The notes under the pieces are model-generated. The model made no database searches and had not been told where the DNA came from. It saw only the letters and a list, made by a program, of their open reading frames with translations. Shown here piece by piece: positions 15,742 to 23,878 of a stretch of DNA of 64,000 nt (within the stretch, counting starts at the first letter, position 1; each line of letters starts with the position of its first letter). A program made the position numbers and the translations under genes. The stretch comes from Paucibacter sp. TC2R-5. Lineage in GTDB: Bacteria > Pseudomonadota > Gammaproteobacteria > Burkholderiales > Burkholderiaceae_C. Location: positions 62,001 to 126,000 of the forward strand of contig NZ_JAJIRQ010000008.1 of the NCBI RefSeq assembly GCF_025717605.1. Reading direction: 5' to 3'.

Positions 15742-17805
15742 TCAGGGAGGCATGCCGATGTGTTGCTGCAAAAATCGCTCGACCCGGCCCCAGAAGTCCT
15801 TGTTTGTTTCCATCGCCCGCCAGCCATGGCGTTCCTCTGGATAGAGCACCCATTCGACGCTTTTGTGTCCGGCGGCCGCCAAAGCGTCGCGCATGCGCAG
15901 GCCATGCTCCATCGGCACGCGGCGGTCCAAAGCACCATATGCCATCAGCAGCGGACGTTTGAGGCGGGCAGCTTGCTTCAGCGGCGAGGTGGCATCCAAG
16001 CGCTCGCTGTCCGCGTCCGGGTGTCCGATCAAATTGACCAAGTCATAACTGCGGCCGAGTTCGCTGGCATCGCTATTGAGCGAGCTGAATAGCAGCTTCA
16101 AATCCGACACGCCGACCCAGTTGATGCCGCAGCGGAACAACTCGGGCTGTTTGATCAAGCCCATCATGGCCGCATAACCGCCATAACTGGCGCCGGCAAT
16201 GCAAATGCGATTGGGGTCAGCCGATCCGCTCTTGATCGCCCACTGCACCGCATCGGCCAAGTCATCCTGCATGGCAAGGCCCCATTGCTTCCATCCGGCC
16301 CGACTATGTGCAGTCCCATAGCCGCTGCTGCCGCGGAAATCGGGCTCTATCACCAAGTAGCCACGCGAGGCCAGGAACTGCGCCTCGGCACTCCATTCCC
16401 AATGATTGCCTCGCACATAGGGGCCACCATGCACGAGCAGCACGGTCGGCAGCATTGCCTTGCTATTGGCGCCGGTGGGCATGCTCTTGGGGCGAGTCAC
16501 AACCAGGGGCAGACTCAAACCATCGCGTGCGCTGATGCGCATAGGCTCACGCCTGGCCATCTCCTGCGGCTTGATCCAAGGGCGCGCGGACAGCAAGGGC
16601 TTGAGGGTCAAGCTGTCGGGCTGGAAGCTGCTGAAGATAGTCGGCTGACGGTCGGAGCTGGACTTGACCAAGACCAGTTTGGCGTTCAGGCAGTCGCGGC
16701 AGTCGATTTGGTTGACGGTGGCGGGCAGCGCCTTGTCGACCGCGGCCTGCAGCACCTTCATCTGCGCATCAAACCAGACGCTGTCCCTAGACTCCCCTTC
16801 ATAGTGAATCCCCAGCAGGCGGCCGGTCTTTTCATCAAACACCAGCTCACCGCTGAAGTCATAGCCCTTGATGTTCATCACATCCTGCAGCGCCGCCTCG
16901 GGCTTGGCCGTATCCATGCGCAGCAAGGCTTGGGTGCCTGTGGGCTGGCTTGGGTTGCCGACCAGGTAGAGCTGGCCGCGTGGGCCAGCCTCGTACCAGC
17001 TGGGCAGACTGCTGTTGAACCGTTCGTCCTCTCGCCACAGGATCCAGTTGCGAGCATCGGCCGAGGGCAAGTACATCGCGTAGCGATCCTTGTCAATCGC
17101 CGTGGCTGCCACCGGGCGCCCGGTCTTGTCGACCAGCCAGGTGTAGACATGGGGCGGCGCGTTATCCAACACCGAACTCTTGCGGCCGTTGCGTGTATCC
17201 AGCCGTGCCAACACGGCCGAGGTGAATTCGCCCAGCCCGTTGTAGCGACTCTCTTCAATGATGACATCATCACTGCCATCCTCCAGCACTCGGTGCAGAT
17301 GCCAGGTCCAAGGCAGCAACTCCTCGCGGCGCTCCTTGAACAGCGAGTTCTTCAGCGCCGCGATACCGTCCGCGTTGACGCTGGGGCGGCTGCTCTCGGC
17401 GTTGACCAATTGCTTGAGATTTTCGCCGTCCACATCGATGGCCCACAGACCTTGGGCGACCGGCTTTTCGCTCGCCTCCTGCAGCTGCGCTACGTCAAAC
17501 ACCAGGCGCTTGTTATTGACCCAGAAGACCCGGTTGATGTCGGTATCCCCGAGGCCGATCACGGCCTTGGAGGCCGAGAAATCATGCAAATTGACAACCG
17601 CCAGTTGGGTACGGCGCCCCTCGGGCGAGGTGACGATGGCCATCAAACGGCCGTCCGGCGAGAGCACCCCGCCGCGGTACATGGGTAGACGAAAAAAATC
17701 CTCTATGGGCGGCAAGCCCTGGCTCGGATTGGCTCCGGCCAGGCCACAGGCCACCCATAGCGAAGCCATCGCCAGCACGCGCTGGCCGACTCTGAAAAGG
17801 CTCAT
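15742..17805 (-). CDS. Exported S9-family (prolyl oligopeptidase) serine peptidase
   Basis: 687-residue peptidase. A signal peptide is followed by Ala-rich cleavage around residue 25 (VACGLAGA), a beta-propeller region with PDGRLMAIVTSPEGRR, then the peptidase domain. The catalytic triad is readable as Ser540 in GASYGGYAAMM, Asp627 in YGALDRRVP and His660 in PEERHGW. The block EPDFRGSSGYG is typical of acyl-aminoacyl and dipeptidyl peptidases of subfamily S9C. It likely trims peptides in the periplasm. GGGAGGA lies ahead of the ATG at 17805. It is monocistronic and convergent with the flavoprotein gene at 13 bp. Confidence 0.9.
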   Translation of the reverse strand: MSLFRVGQRVLAMASLWVACGLAGANPSQGLPPIEDFFRLPMYRGGVLSPDGRLMAIVTSPEGRRTQLAVVNLHDFSASKAVIGLGDTDINRVFWVNNKRLVFDVAQLQEASEKPVAQGLWAIDVDGENLKQLVNAESSRPSVNADGIAALKNSLFKERREELLPWTWHLHRVLEDGSDDVIIEESRYNGLGEFTSAVLARLDTRNGRKSSVLDNAPPHVYTWLVDKTGRPVAATAIDKDRYAMYLPSADARNWILWREDERFNSSLPSWYEAGPRGQLYLVGNPSQPTGTQALLRMDTAKPEAALQDVMNIKGYDFSGELVFDEKTGRLLGIHYEGESRDSVWFDAQMKVLQAAVDKALPATVNQIDCRDCLNAKLVLVKSSSDRQPTIFSSFQPDSLTLKPLLSARPWIKPQEMARREPMRISARDGLSLPLVVTRPKSMPTGANSKAMLPTVLLVHGGPYVRGNHWEWSAEAQFLASRGYLVIEPDFRGSSGYGTAHSRAGWKQWGLAMQDDLADAVQWAIKSGSADPNRICIAGASYGGYAAMMGLIKQPELFRCGINWVGVSDLKLLFSSLNSDASELGRSYDLVNLIGHPDADSERLDATSPLKQAARLKRPLLMAYGALDRRVPMEHGLRMRDALAAAGHKSVEWVLYPEERHGWRAMETNKDFWGRVERFLQQHIGMPP

Positions 17806-17874
17806 TCTTATCGTCCTCCCGAGCTGTGATCGCTCAATGTGGGGCGGACTGTAAGCGGATCAGAACCGGCAACA

Positions 17875-17907
17875 CCCTGGGGCAAGCCCTAGGGCAAAGC
17901 CCTGGGC
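17875..17907. repeat. Three short tandem repeats forming a GC hairpin
   Basis: Three head-to-tail copies of a 12-13 bp unit (ccctggggcaag, ccctagggcaaag, then a truncated ccctgggc) lie 12 bp past the stop of the second RND permease. The last two form a hairpin (17886-17907, AAA loop, one bulge). There is no T-run, so it is at best a Rho-dependent or mRNA-protecting 3' structure. Confidence 0.45.
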
Positions 17908-17918
17908 GGCTTGGCTAC

Positions 17919-20900
17919 TTATTGCCCAAGCGAAGCTTCCGCCGCCGCTTTGACGGGCTTGCGGCGAATCAGCGCCACCAGCTTGCCCAGCATGCGCCAG
18001 ACAAAGCGCACAAACATCAGCGTCAGGATGGCCTCGACAAACGTCATCACAAACGCGACCAAGCCGTTCCAGCGCGCCGATCTGCGCTGGAATTTCGCAA
18101 ACATGCGGTCGCGTGCGATTTCAATGCTGTCGTAGAAGGTCGGGATCACCAGCAAGGTGAGCAAGGTCGAGGTGATGGTGCCGCCAATAATGGCCACCGC
18201 CATAGGCCGGTAGAACTCGCTGCCCTCACCCAGGCCAATCGCGACCGGCAACATACCGGCAATCAGGGCAAAGGTGGTCATCAGAATCGGCCGCAGGCGC
18301 TTGCGGCCGGCGGTCATCAAGGCATCTTCGCGGTCCATGCCCTCGGACTCCAACTGACGCGCGGCGTCCAGCAACAAAATCGCATTCTTGGCCACCAAGC
18401 CCATCAGCATGATGACGCCGATGAAGCTCATCAAGTTCAAGGTGCTCTTGCTCAGCAGCAAGGCCAGCACCACACCGATCAGCGACAGCGGCAGCGACAA
18501 CATCACCGCCAGCGGCGCTGTGAAGCTGCCGAACTGCATCACCAGCACCAGATACATCAGGCCAATGCCCGACACCAAAGCAATGCCCATCTCGGTGAAC
18601 ACCACTTCTTGCTGGCGCGAGTCGCCTTCCAGCTCCAGGCCATAGCCGGGCGGAAAGTTGATCGCCTTGGCAATTTTGACGGCATCGGCCGTCACTTCGC
18701 CGGGTGAGCGGCCCTGCACATTGGCGGCCACCGCGATCGTGCGCTTGCCGTCGGCATGCTGGATCTTGCTCGGGCCCTTGCCCATGGTGACCTTGGCGAT
18801 TTGTTCGAGGGGCACCATCACATTGCTGCCGCTGACGGCAATCGGCAAGCGCTCGATATTGCTAGCGTCAACTCGGTCGTCCGGGTGCAGACGCACCGCC
18901 ACATCGCGGGTCTCCCCGGCCGGGTCAACCCAGTCACCCACCTCAACGCCGGCAAAGGAGACTCGCAATGCCTGCGCCGCATCGGTCACCGAGATACCCA
19001 GCGTGTTGGCCAAACCACGGTTCAACTCGATCTGCAATTCGTCTTGCGGGTCCTGCTCAGACAGCCCCACATCGACCGCGCCCTTGATGCCACGCATCTG
19101 TTCCATGAAAGCATTGGTGATGTCCAGCAGTTTGCGCGAGTCGGTGCCGGTGAAACGGATCTGCACCGGCTTGCGTCCGCCACCATTCAGGTCATCGGAC
19201 ACGGCATACTCCGCGCCGACCAGGCTCTTGACCTTTTCGCGCAGTTCGTTGGCCACCTCGGTGGCTGAACGCTTGCGCTGGTTGCTCTTGCCGATGTCCA
19301 CATAGATGCGCCCACCGCCGACGTTGACATTGGAGTTGGTCGCGACCGTCTCGGGCATAGCCCGCGCCAATTGGGCCGCAGCCTCCAGCTTCAGACGCGA
19401 ATACTCCAGGCTGGCGCTCGCTGGCGTGCGAACCTCAACCGCCACCATGCCGGAATCGGTGACGGGCAAGAAACTGGAACCACCGAATTTGACTTGCAGC
19501 GCCAAGGCGCCGACCAAGCTCAGCACCGCAAACACGGCCATCCAGATGCGGTGATGCAAAGCCCAGGCAATCACATGTCCATAACGCTCGGTTTGATGAT
19601 CAAACCAGTCATTGAAACGAGCCAGTAGGCGGCCAAGCGCGTTCTTGGGCGCCAAATGATGGTTCGGTGGGTCGCCCCAGTAGGCCGACATCATTGGGTC
19701 GAGCGTGAACGAGATGAACAAGCTGACCATCACCGACGCGACGACGGTCAAGGCAAAGGGCCGGAACCATTCGCCCGACACGCCCGGCATAAAGGCCACG
19801 GGGATGAAGACCGCAACGATGGCGAAGGTGGTCGACGCGACGGCCAAGCCAATCTCGGCTGTGCCCTCAAGTGCAGCGGTGCGCCGGTCCGAGCCGCGCT
19901 CCATATGGCGCACGATGTTCTCGCGCACCACGATGGCATCATCAATCAAGACCCCGATGGCCAGCGACAAGCCCAGCAAACTCATGAAGTTCAGGGTGAA
20001 GCCGGCCAGCCAAACCGCGATGAAGGCAGCGATCACCGAGGTCGGCAGCGCCAAGGCGGTGATCAGCGTCGAGCGCCACGAATTCAAGAAAACATAGACG
20101 ACGAAAATCGTCAGGCCCGCCCCCAAGACCAGAGACTCGATCACGTTGTTGAGGCTGTTCTGCGCGTCCTTGCCGCCGTCCTGCGTGACCTCGAGCTTGG
20201 CGCCTTCGGGCAAGGTTTTGTTGATCTCCTCAACCAGCTTGCGAACCTTGTTGGCCACCGTGACCGTGGAGGCATCTTTCGAGCGGGTCACCGCGATGCC
20301 GACATTGGGGTTGCCATTGCGCAGGCTGACGCGGCTGATTTCGGCAAAGCCATCCTCGATGCTGGCGACCTGCGACAGGCGCACCAACTCGTTGCCGCGG
20401 CGTTTGACCACGATTTGCTTGAAGTCGGCCGGCGACTCGAGGCGTCCGATCAAGCGAATGCTTTGATCTTCCAAGGTGCCGCGCACCTTGCCCACAGGCG
20501 CGGTGCTGTTCTGATTGCGTAAGGCCGCCACCACCTCGGTCACCGAGACATTGTTCTCGCGCAGCTTTTCGGCATGCAGCAGCACGCTGAGCTCACGCTT
20601 GAGGCCGCCGTTGACAGTCACGACGGCCACACCGGGAATGCCGCGGAATTTGTCGGCCAACTGGTCTTCGGCGATGCGTGAAATTTCCGCGTGACTTTGC
20701 TTGCTGCTGGAAAGTGCCAGCTGCATGATGGGCTCAGCCGCCGGGTCATTGCGCTCCACCACCGGTTCGCGGATTTCGGTCGGCAGCTTGTAGCGCACGG
20801 TATCGATCGCGTTACGCACCTCGTCCGAGGCTTCGATCAAGTTCTTGTTGAAGTTAAAGATCAGGACGATCTGGGCATAACCTTCAGACGCTGTAGAGCG

Positions 20901-21140
20901 CACGCGGTCAACACCCGAGATGCTCTGCATTGATTTCTCAATGCGGTTGATCACCTCACGCTCGACCGTCTCGGGCGAGGCGCCAGGATAGGCGATGCCG
21001 ACCACCAGCACCGGCTCTTGCACGTCCGGGATCTGGTTGACCTTCAGCTTCTTGAGTGCCAGCAGTCCCAGGCACATCAGCGAGATGATGATGACGATCG
21101 TGGCGATCGGCTTCTTGATGCTGAAATCGGAAAGAAACAT
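17919..21140 (-). CDS. RND efflux transporter permease (second pump)
   Basis: 1073-residue RND exporter, full length. It opens with FSIKKPIATIVIIISLMCLG and has the porter motif AYPGASPETVE at 50-60. The proton-relay aspartates are at 400-401 in GVLIDDAIVVRENIV, and a second half carries LSLIGVVLALLLSKSTLNLMS. It is distinct from the permease at 126-3356, which it resembles in layout but not closely in sequence. It starts 3 bp after the adaptor stop, a tight two-gene operon. The cytoplasmic C-terminus is Arg/Lys-rich. Substrate unknown. No outer-membrane factor gene lies beside it. Confidence 0.93.
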   Translation of the reverse strand: MFLSDFSIKKPIATIVIIISLMCLGLLALKKLKVNQIPDVQEPVLVVGIAYPGASPETVEREVINRIEKSMQSISGVDRVRSTASEGYAQIVLIFNFNKNLIEASDEVRNAIDTVRYKLPTEIREPVVERNDPAAEPIMQLALSSSKQSHAEISRIAEDQLADKFRGIPGVAVVTVNGGLKRELSVLLHAEKLRENNVSVTEVVAALRNQNSTAPVGKVRGTLEDQSIRLIGRLESPADFKQIVVKRRGNELVRLSQVASIEDGFAEISRVSLRNGNPNVGIAVTRSKDASTVTVANKVRKLVEEINKTLPEGAKLEVTQDGGKDAQNSLNNVIESLVLGAGLTIFVVYVFLNSWRSTLITALALPTSVIAAFIAVWLAGFTLNFMSLLGLSLAIGVLIDDAIVVRENIVRHMERGSDRRTAALEGTAEIGLAVASTTFAIVAVFIPVAFMPGVSGEWFRPFALTVVASVMVSLFISFTLDPMMSAYWGDPPNHHLAPKNALGRLLARFNDWFDHQTERYGHVIAWALHHRIWMAVFAVLSLVGALALQVKFGGSSFLPVTDSGMVAVEVRTPASASLEYSRLKLEAAAQLARAMPETVATNSNVNVGGGRIYVDIGKSNQRKRSATEVANELREKVKSLVGAEYAVSDDLNGGGRKPVQIRFTGTDSRKLLDITNAFMEQMRGIKGAVDVGLSEQDPQDELQIELNRGLANTLGISVTDAAQALRVSFAGVEVGDWVDPAGETRDVAVRLHPDDRVDASNIERLPIAVSGSNVMVPLEQIAKVTMGKGPSKIQHADGKRTIAVAANVQGRSPGEVTADAVKIAKAINFPPGYGLELEGDSRQQEVVFTEMGIALVSGIGLMYLVLVMQFGSFTAPLAVMLSLPLSLIGVVLALLLSKSTLNLMSFIGVIMLMGLVAKNAILLLDAARQLESEGMDREDALMTAGRKRLRPILMTTFALIAGMLPVAIGLGEGSEFYRPMAVAIIGGTITSTLLTLLVIPTFYDSIEIARDRMFAKFQRRSARWNGLVAFVMTFVEAILTLMFVRFVWRMLGKLVALIRRKPVKAAAEASLGQ

Positions 21141-21143
21141 GGC

Positions 21144-22340
21144 TTACTTCCCTGCTGAGGCGGCGCGCGCGGCACTGGCAGCGGCGGCCGCCGCTGCGGG
21201 TACGCTGGCCTGGGGCGAAGCCACCTGTTTGATCTTCTGCCCGTCTTGCAAATTGGAGCCGGGCTTGCGCAAGATGCGCTCGCCTGCCTTCAAGCCACTC
21301 AGAACGACAAACTCGCCGCGCCTGGCATCGCGCTCTCCGAGCTTGATAGGCGTCTTCTTCAACACCTCGCCGTTGATCACCCAAACGAAGGCCTCATCAC
21401 CCGCGCGCAACAACGCGCTATCGGGCAACATCAGGCTACTGACGCTGCCTGTTTCGACGCGGCCTTCTGCATACAAGCCGGCCACTTTAGGCGCGCTGCC
21501 GGGCGCGAAATCCACCAGCACTTCCAATTGCCGAGTGGTTGCATTGGCGGCCGCCTCGATGCGGCGGATCTTGCCGCTGAAGTTCTTTTCGTCCAGTCCG
21601 TTGACGCTGAAACTGACCGTTTGACCTGGCTTCAAATCGCTCATGCGGTCGGCCGATACCAGCCCTTCAAAACGCATGCTGCGCGGGTCTATGACCTTGA
21701 ATAACTCTTTGCCCACCAGGGCCGTGTCACCGGCCGAAACCTTGCGCTCACTGAGAATGCCGTCAAACGGCGCGCGCACTTCGGTGCGCTGCAATTGCTG
21801 GCGCGCCTGCGCCGCCCTGGCTTTGGCCGCGACCTGATCACCCTGAGCGTTATTGCGCCGCTGCTCTGCATCTTCGGTGGCTTGGAGTGAACTCATGCCC
21901 TGGGCCTGCAAGGTCTTCAAGCGCTGATACTGGCGCTCGGCCTGCTCGAAGGACTGTGCGGCCACCCGGGCGGATTCATCGGCCGAGGTGAGTTGCTCGC
22001 GAATAGAGCTGTCGTCCAGGCGCGCGAGCAGATCTCCTCGTTTGACCAATTCACCATTTTCCTTGAGCACCTGCAGCACTACAGCCGACACCTCGGCGCG
22101 CAGATCGGCACGCTTCTCGGGCTGAATGGAGCCGGTGATCACCGGGCCGGAAGAAAAATCTGCCAAGCTCATGGTGATCTGATCTTCCGGGGCCAGCAGC
22201 AAGGCAATGCTTGACTTGGCGGCGTCTGCGGAGCTGTCCTTCTTGCCGCTGTCTTTACCGCAAGCGCTGAGGCCCAGTGCAAGGACAAGGGTGAGCAAGG
22301 CAGGCAAGGCGCGCAAGGCGTTCTGGAATGGACGCGTCAT
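21144..22340 (-). CDS. RND efflux adaptor, lipoprotein type
   Basis: 398-residue membrane fusion protein with a clear lipoprotein signal, LALGLSAC, putting the acylated Cys at residue 27, so the adaptor is anchored by lipid rather than by a helix. The lipoyl halves (LKENGELVKRGDLLARLDDS and VRAPFDGILSERKVSAGDTA) flank an Ala/Gln/Glu-rich coiled coil at about 115-185, and a beta-barrel and a C-terminal Ala-rich low-complexity tail follow. It is the first gene of the operon with the permease 3 bp behind. A 14-bp palindrome lies 24 bp upstream of the start. Confidence 0.92.
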   Translation of the reverse strand: MTRPFQNALRALPALLTLVLALGLSACGKDSGKKDSSADAAKSSIALLLAPEDQITMSLADFSSGPVITGSIQPEKRADLRAEVSAVVLQVLKENGELVKRGDLLARLDDSSIREQLTSADESARVAAQSFEQAERQYQRLKTLQAQGMSSLQATEDAEQRRNNAQGDQVAAKARAAQARQQLQRTEVRAPFDGILSERKVSAGDTALVGKELFKVIDPRSMRFEGLVSADRMSDLKPGQTVSFSVNGLDEKNFSGKIRRIEAAANATTRQLEVLVDFAPGSAPKVAGLYAEGRVETGSVSSLMLPDSALLRAGDEAFVWVINGEVLKKTPIKLGERDARRGEFVVLSGLKAGERILRKPGSNLQDGQKIKQVASPQASVPAAAAAAASAARAASAGK

Positions 22341-22363
22341 CTGACGGACTCCGAAAAGATATG

Positions 22364-22377
22364 TTGATTGGAATCAA
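22364..22377. promoter_or_regulatory. Palindrome upstream of second RND operon
   Basis: ttgatt-gg-aatcaa is a 14-bp inverted repeat with a two-base centre, 24 bp before the adaptor ATG. Its position suits an operator. No regulator gene is adjacent, so any cognate repressor or activator would be encoded elsewhere. Confidence 0.4.
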
Positions 22378-22462
22378 GGAAAGCAGCGCGCCAGCATAAA
22401 CGACAACTTGGACGCATCCGTTCGTCATGGACAGAAAGCCCGCCCTACAGCCTAGAGGCTGC

Positions 22463-22948
22463 TTACTGAATCGGGCCTTTCAAGGCCGCCGGTAGCAACA
22501 GGGGCATGACAGCAATGCCCTCCTCGACCAATTCGGCCACCTCAGTGGCGCTGGCTTGCCCACGGATGCCGTGGGCTTCGGTCTCGCCGTAATGGATACG
22601 GCGCGCTTCTTCAACGAAGCGATCTCCAACATCTTCGGTGTTGGCGAGCACAGCGGCGACGGCTGAGAGCAGATGGTCGTGCATGCGGGCGTTCACATGG
22701 CCAGGCAACTCGGGCTTGGCCACGCCGGCCGGTGCAGTCGAGGCTTGCGGCGTGATGGGCACGGCCGGTCCGCCCCGCAAGTGCGAGACATTGAGATGCG
22801 GTGCGCTGGGCATGCGCGAAATATGGATGTCAGCGCAGATCGGGCAGCTGATCAAGCCGCGCTGCAGTTGTGACTCAAAGTCCGCAGCCGAGGCGAACCA
22901 ACCTTCGAAGCCATGATGATGGCCACATCTGAGGTTCAGAACCAACAT
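22463..22948 (-). CDS. DUF1178 family protein
   Basis: 161-residue conserved protein of the DUF1178 family, common in alpha- and betaproteobacteria and of unknown role. The N-terminus LNLRCGHHHGFEGWF with Cys8 and ISCPICAD with Cys35/Cys38 looks like a small zinc ribbon. The C-terminal half is predicted helical (LLSAVAAVLANTEDVGDRFVEEARRIH). It starts 6 bp after the Nudix gene and is the last gene of the extended nuo transcription unit. A small hairpin (22448-22461) without T-run follows the stop. Confidence 0.85.
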   Translation of the reverse strand: MLVLNLRCGHHHGFEGWFASAADFESQLQRGLISCPICADIHISRMPSAPHLNVSHLRGGPAVPITPQASTAPAGVAKPELPGHVNARMHDHLLSAVAAVLANTEDVGDRFVEEARRIHYGETEAHGIRGQASATEVAELVEEGIAVMPLLLPAALKGPIQ

Positions 22949-22954
22949 TGCAGA

Positions 22955-23560
22955 CTAAACACTCGCTTGCGCAGGCCGCCAATCAAGCGCCCACTGACCG
23001 CTCTGCCAGCGCGTTAGCCACAGCAGGCCAATCAGGGTTTTGGCGTCAGTCATAGAGCCAGCCGCGGCGAAGGCGTCGAGCTCTGCCGTGCTGTGCGTGA
23101 CGATGTCCAAGAACTCGCCAACATCCAGCGAACGCTGGCCGGCCGTCAGGCCTTTGGCAAAGAAAATCTCAATGCCCTCGTCCGAGTAAGCGATCGCGTT
23201 GTGCAAGACCCCGGCGTGTGCCCATTCGCGAGCGCTATAGCCGGTCTCTTCCAATAGCTCACGCTGCGCGCAATGCAGCGCAGCTTCTCCCGCGTCCAGC
23301 TTGCCGGCGGGGAACTCCAGCATGACGCGGCCCATCGGGTAGCGGTACTGGCGCTCAAGCAGCAAGCGTCCATCATCAAGAATCGGCACGATCATCACCG
23401 CGCCAGGGTGGACGATGTACTCTCGACTTGCCTCCCCACCGTCGGGCAGGCGCACGATATCGCGCTTGACCTTGAGGAAACTGCCCTCGTAGACCGCGGC
23501 AGATTGCAGGCAATGTTCGCGCAGATGTGCGTCTTCGCTACTGCCGCTCTCAGGCTTCAT
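22955..23560 (-). CDS. Nudix hydrolase, ADP-ribose pyrophosphatase type
   Basis: 201-residue hydrolase that cleaves nucleoside diphosphates linked to a moiety X. The complete Nudix box runs from Gly86 to Tyr108 (GKLDAGE then RELLEETGY), and the upstream PGAVMIVPILDDGRLLLERQ and the downstream acidic residues fit the NudF/ADP-ribose pyrophosphatase group. The ATG at 23560 gives MKPESGSSED. The longer frame in the same phase has no similarity and lies in DUF2818. It overlaps the DUF2818 gene by 11 bp. Placed after nuoN, it could recycle ADP-ribose from NAD turnover, but this is inference. Confidence 0.88.
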   Translation of the reverse strand: MKPESGSSEDAHLREHCLQSAAVYEGSFLKVKRDIVRLPDGGEASREYIVHPGAVMIVPILDDGRLLLERQYRYPMGRVMLEFPAGKLDAGEAALHCAQRELLEETGYSAREWAHAGVLHNAIAYSDEGIEIFFAKGLTAGQRSLDVGEFLDIVTHSTAELDAFAAAGSMTDAKTLIGLLWLTRWQSGQWALDWRPAQASV

Positions 23561-23858
23561 GCCGGCCTCGGCGCAGATAGCACCAGACAAAGCCAGGAAA
23601 GCCCAGCGTGATAAAAAGGCAGATTGCGGCGCCGTAAAACTCCCAACCCTGCGGGTGGCGCTGACCAATCCTGGCCTCCAGGGCAAAGCCCAGCGCCAAG
23701 GTCAGACAAGCTAAAATCGCCAACTCGGCCAGCCGCCAGCCGACGGCCTTGGGCCGTCGCACAGGCCCCACCAACAACAGCCGGTGGCTGAAATAGGGTA
23801 AATTGGCCGCGACGGCGGCGGTGAGCAAGACCAGCCAGACGGCTGCTTCTGAATCCAT
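23550..23858 (-). CDS. DUF2818 family small membrane protein
   Basis: 102-residue protein with about three membrane helices (VWLVLLTAAVAANLPYF, LAELAILACLTLALGFAL, GWEFYGAAICLFITLGFPGF). The DUF2818 family is restricted mainly to betaproteobacteria and is regularly found directly after nuoN. That placement suggests an accessory or assembly role for complex I, not shown experimentally as far as I know. The ATG at 23858 yields MDSEAAV, 20 bp after nuoN. Confidence 0.87.
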   Translation of the reverse strand: MDSEAAVWLVLLTAAVAANLPYFSHRLLLVGPVRRPKAVGWRLAELAILACLTLALGFALEARIGQRHPQGWEFYGAAICLFITLGFPGFVWCYLRRGRHEA

Positions 23859-23878
23859 TGTGCGTCTGCGTCGCGAAC

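Noticed and set aside
16285-17688. 467-codon plus-strand open frame opposite the S9 peptidase
   Set aside because: Composition and position show it to be antisense noise; the peptidase with its full triad is the real gene.
22448-22461. Terminator after DUF1178
   Set aside because: The cagcct/aggctg hairpin has only two loop bases and no T-run on the minus strand.
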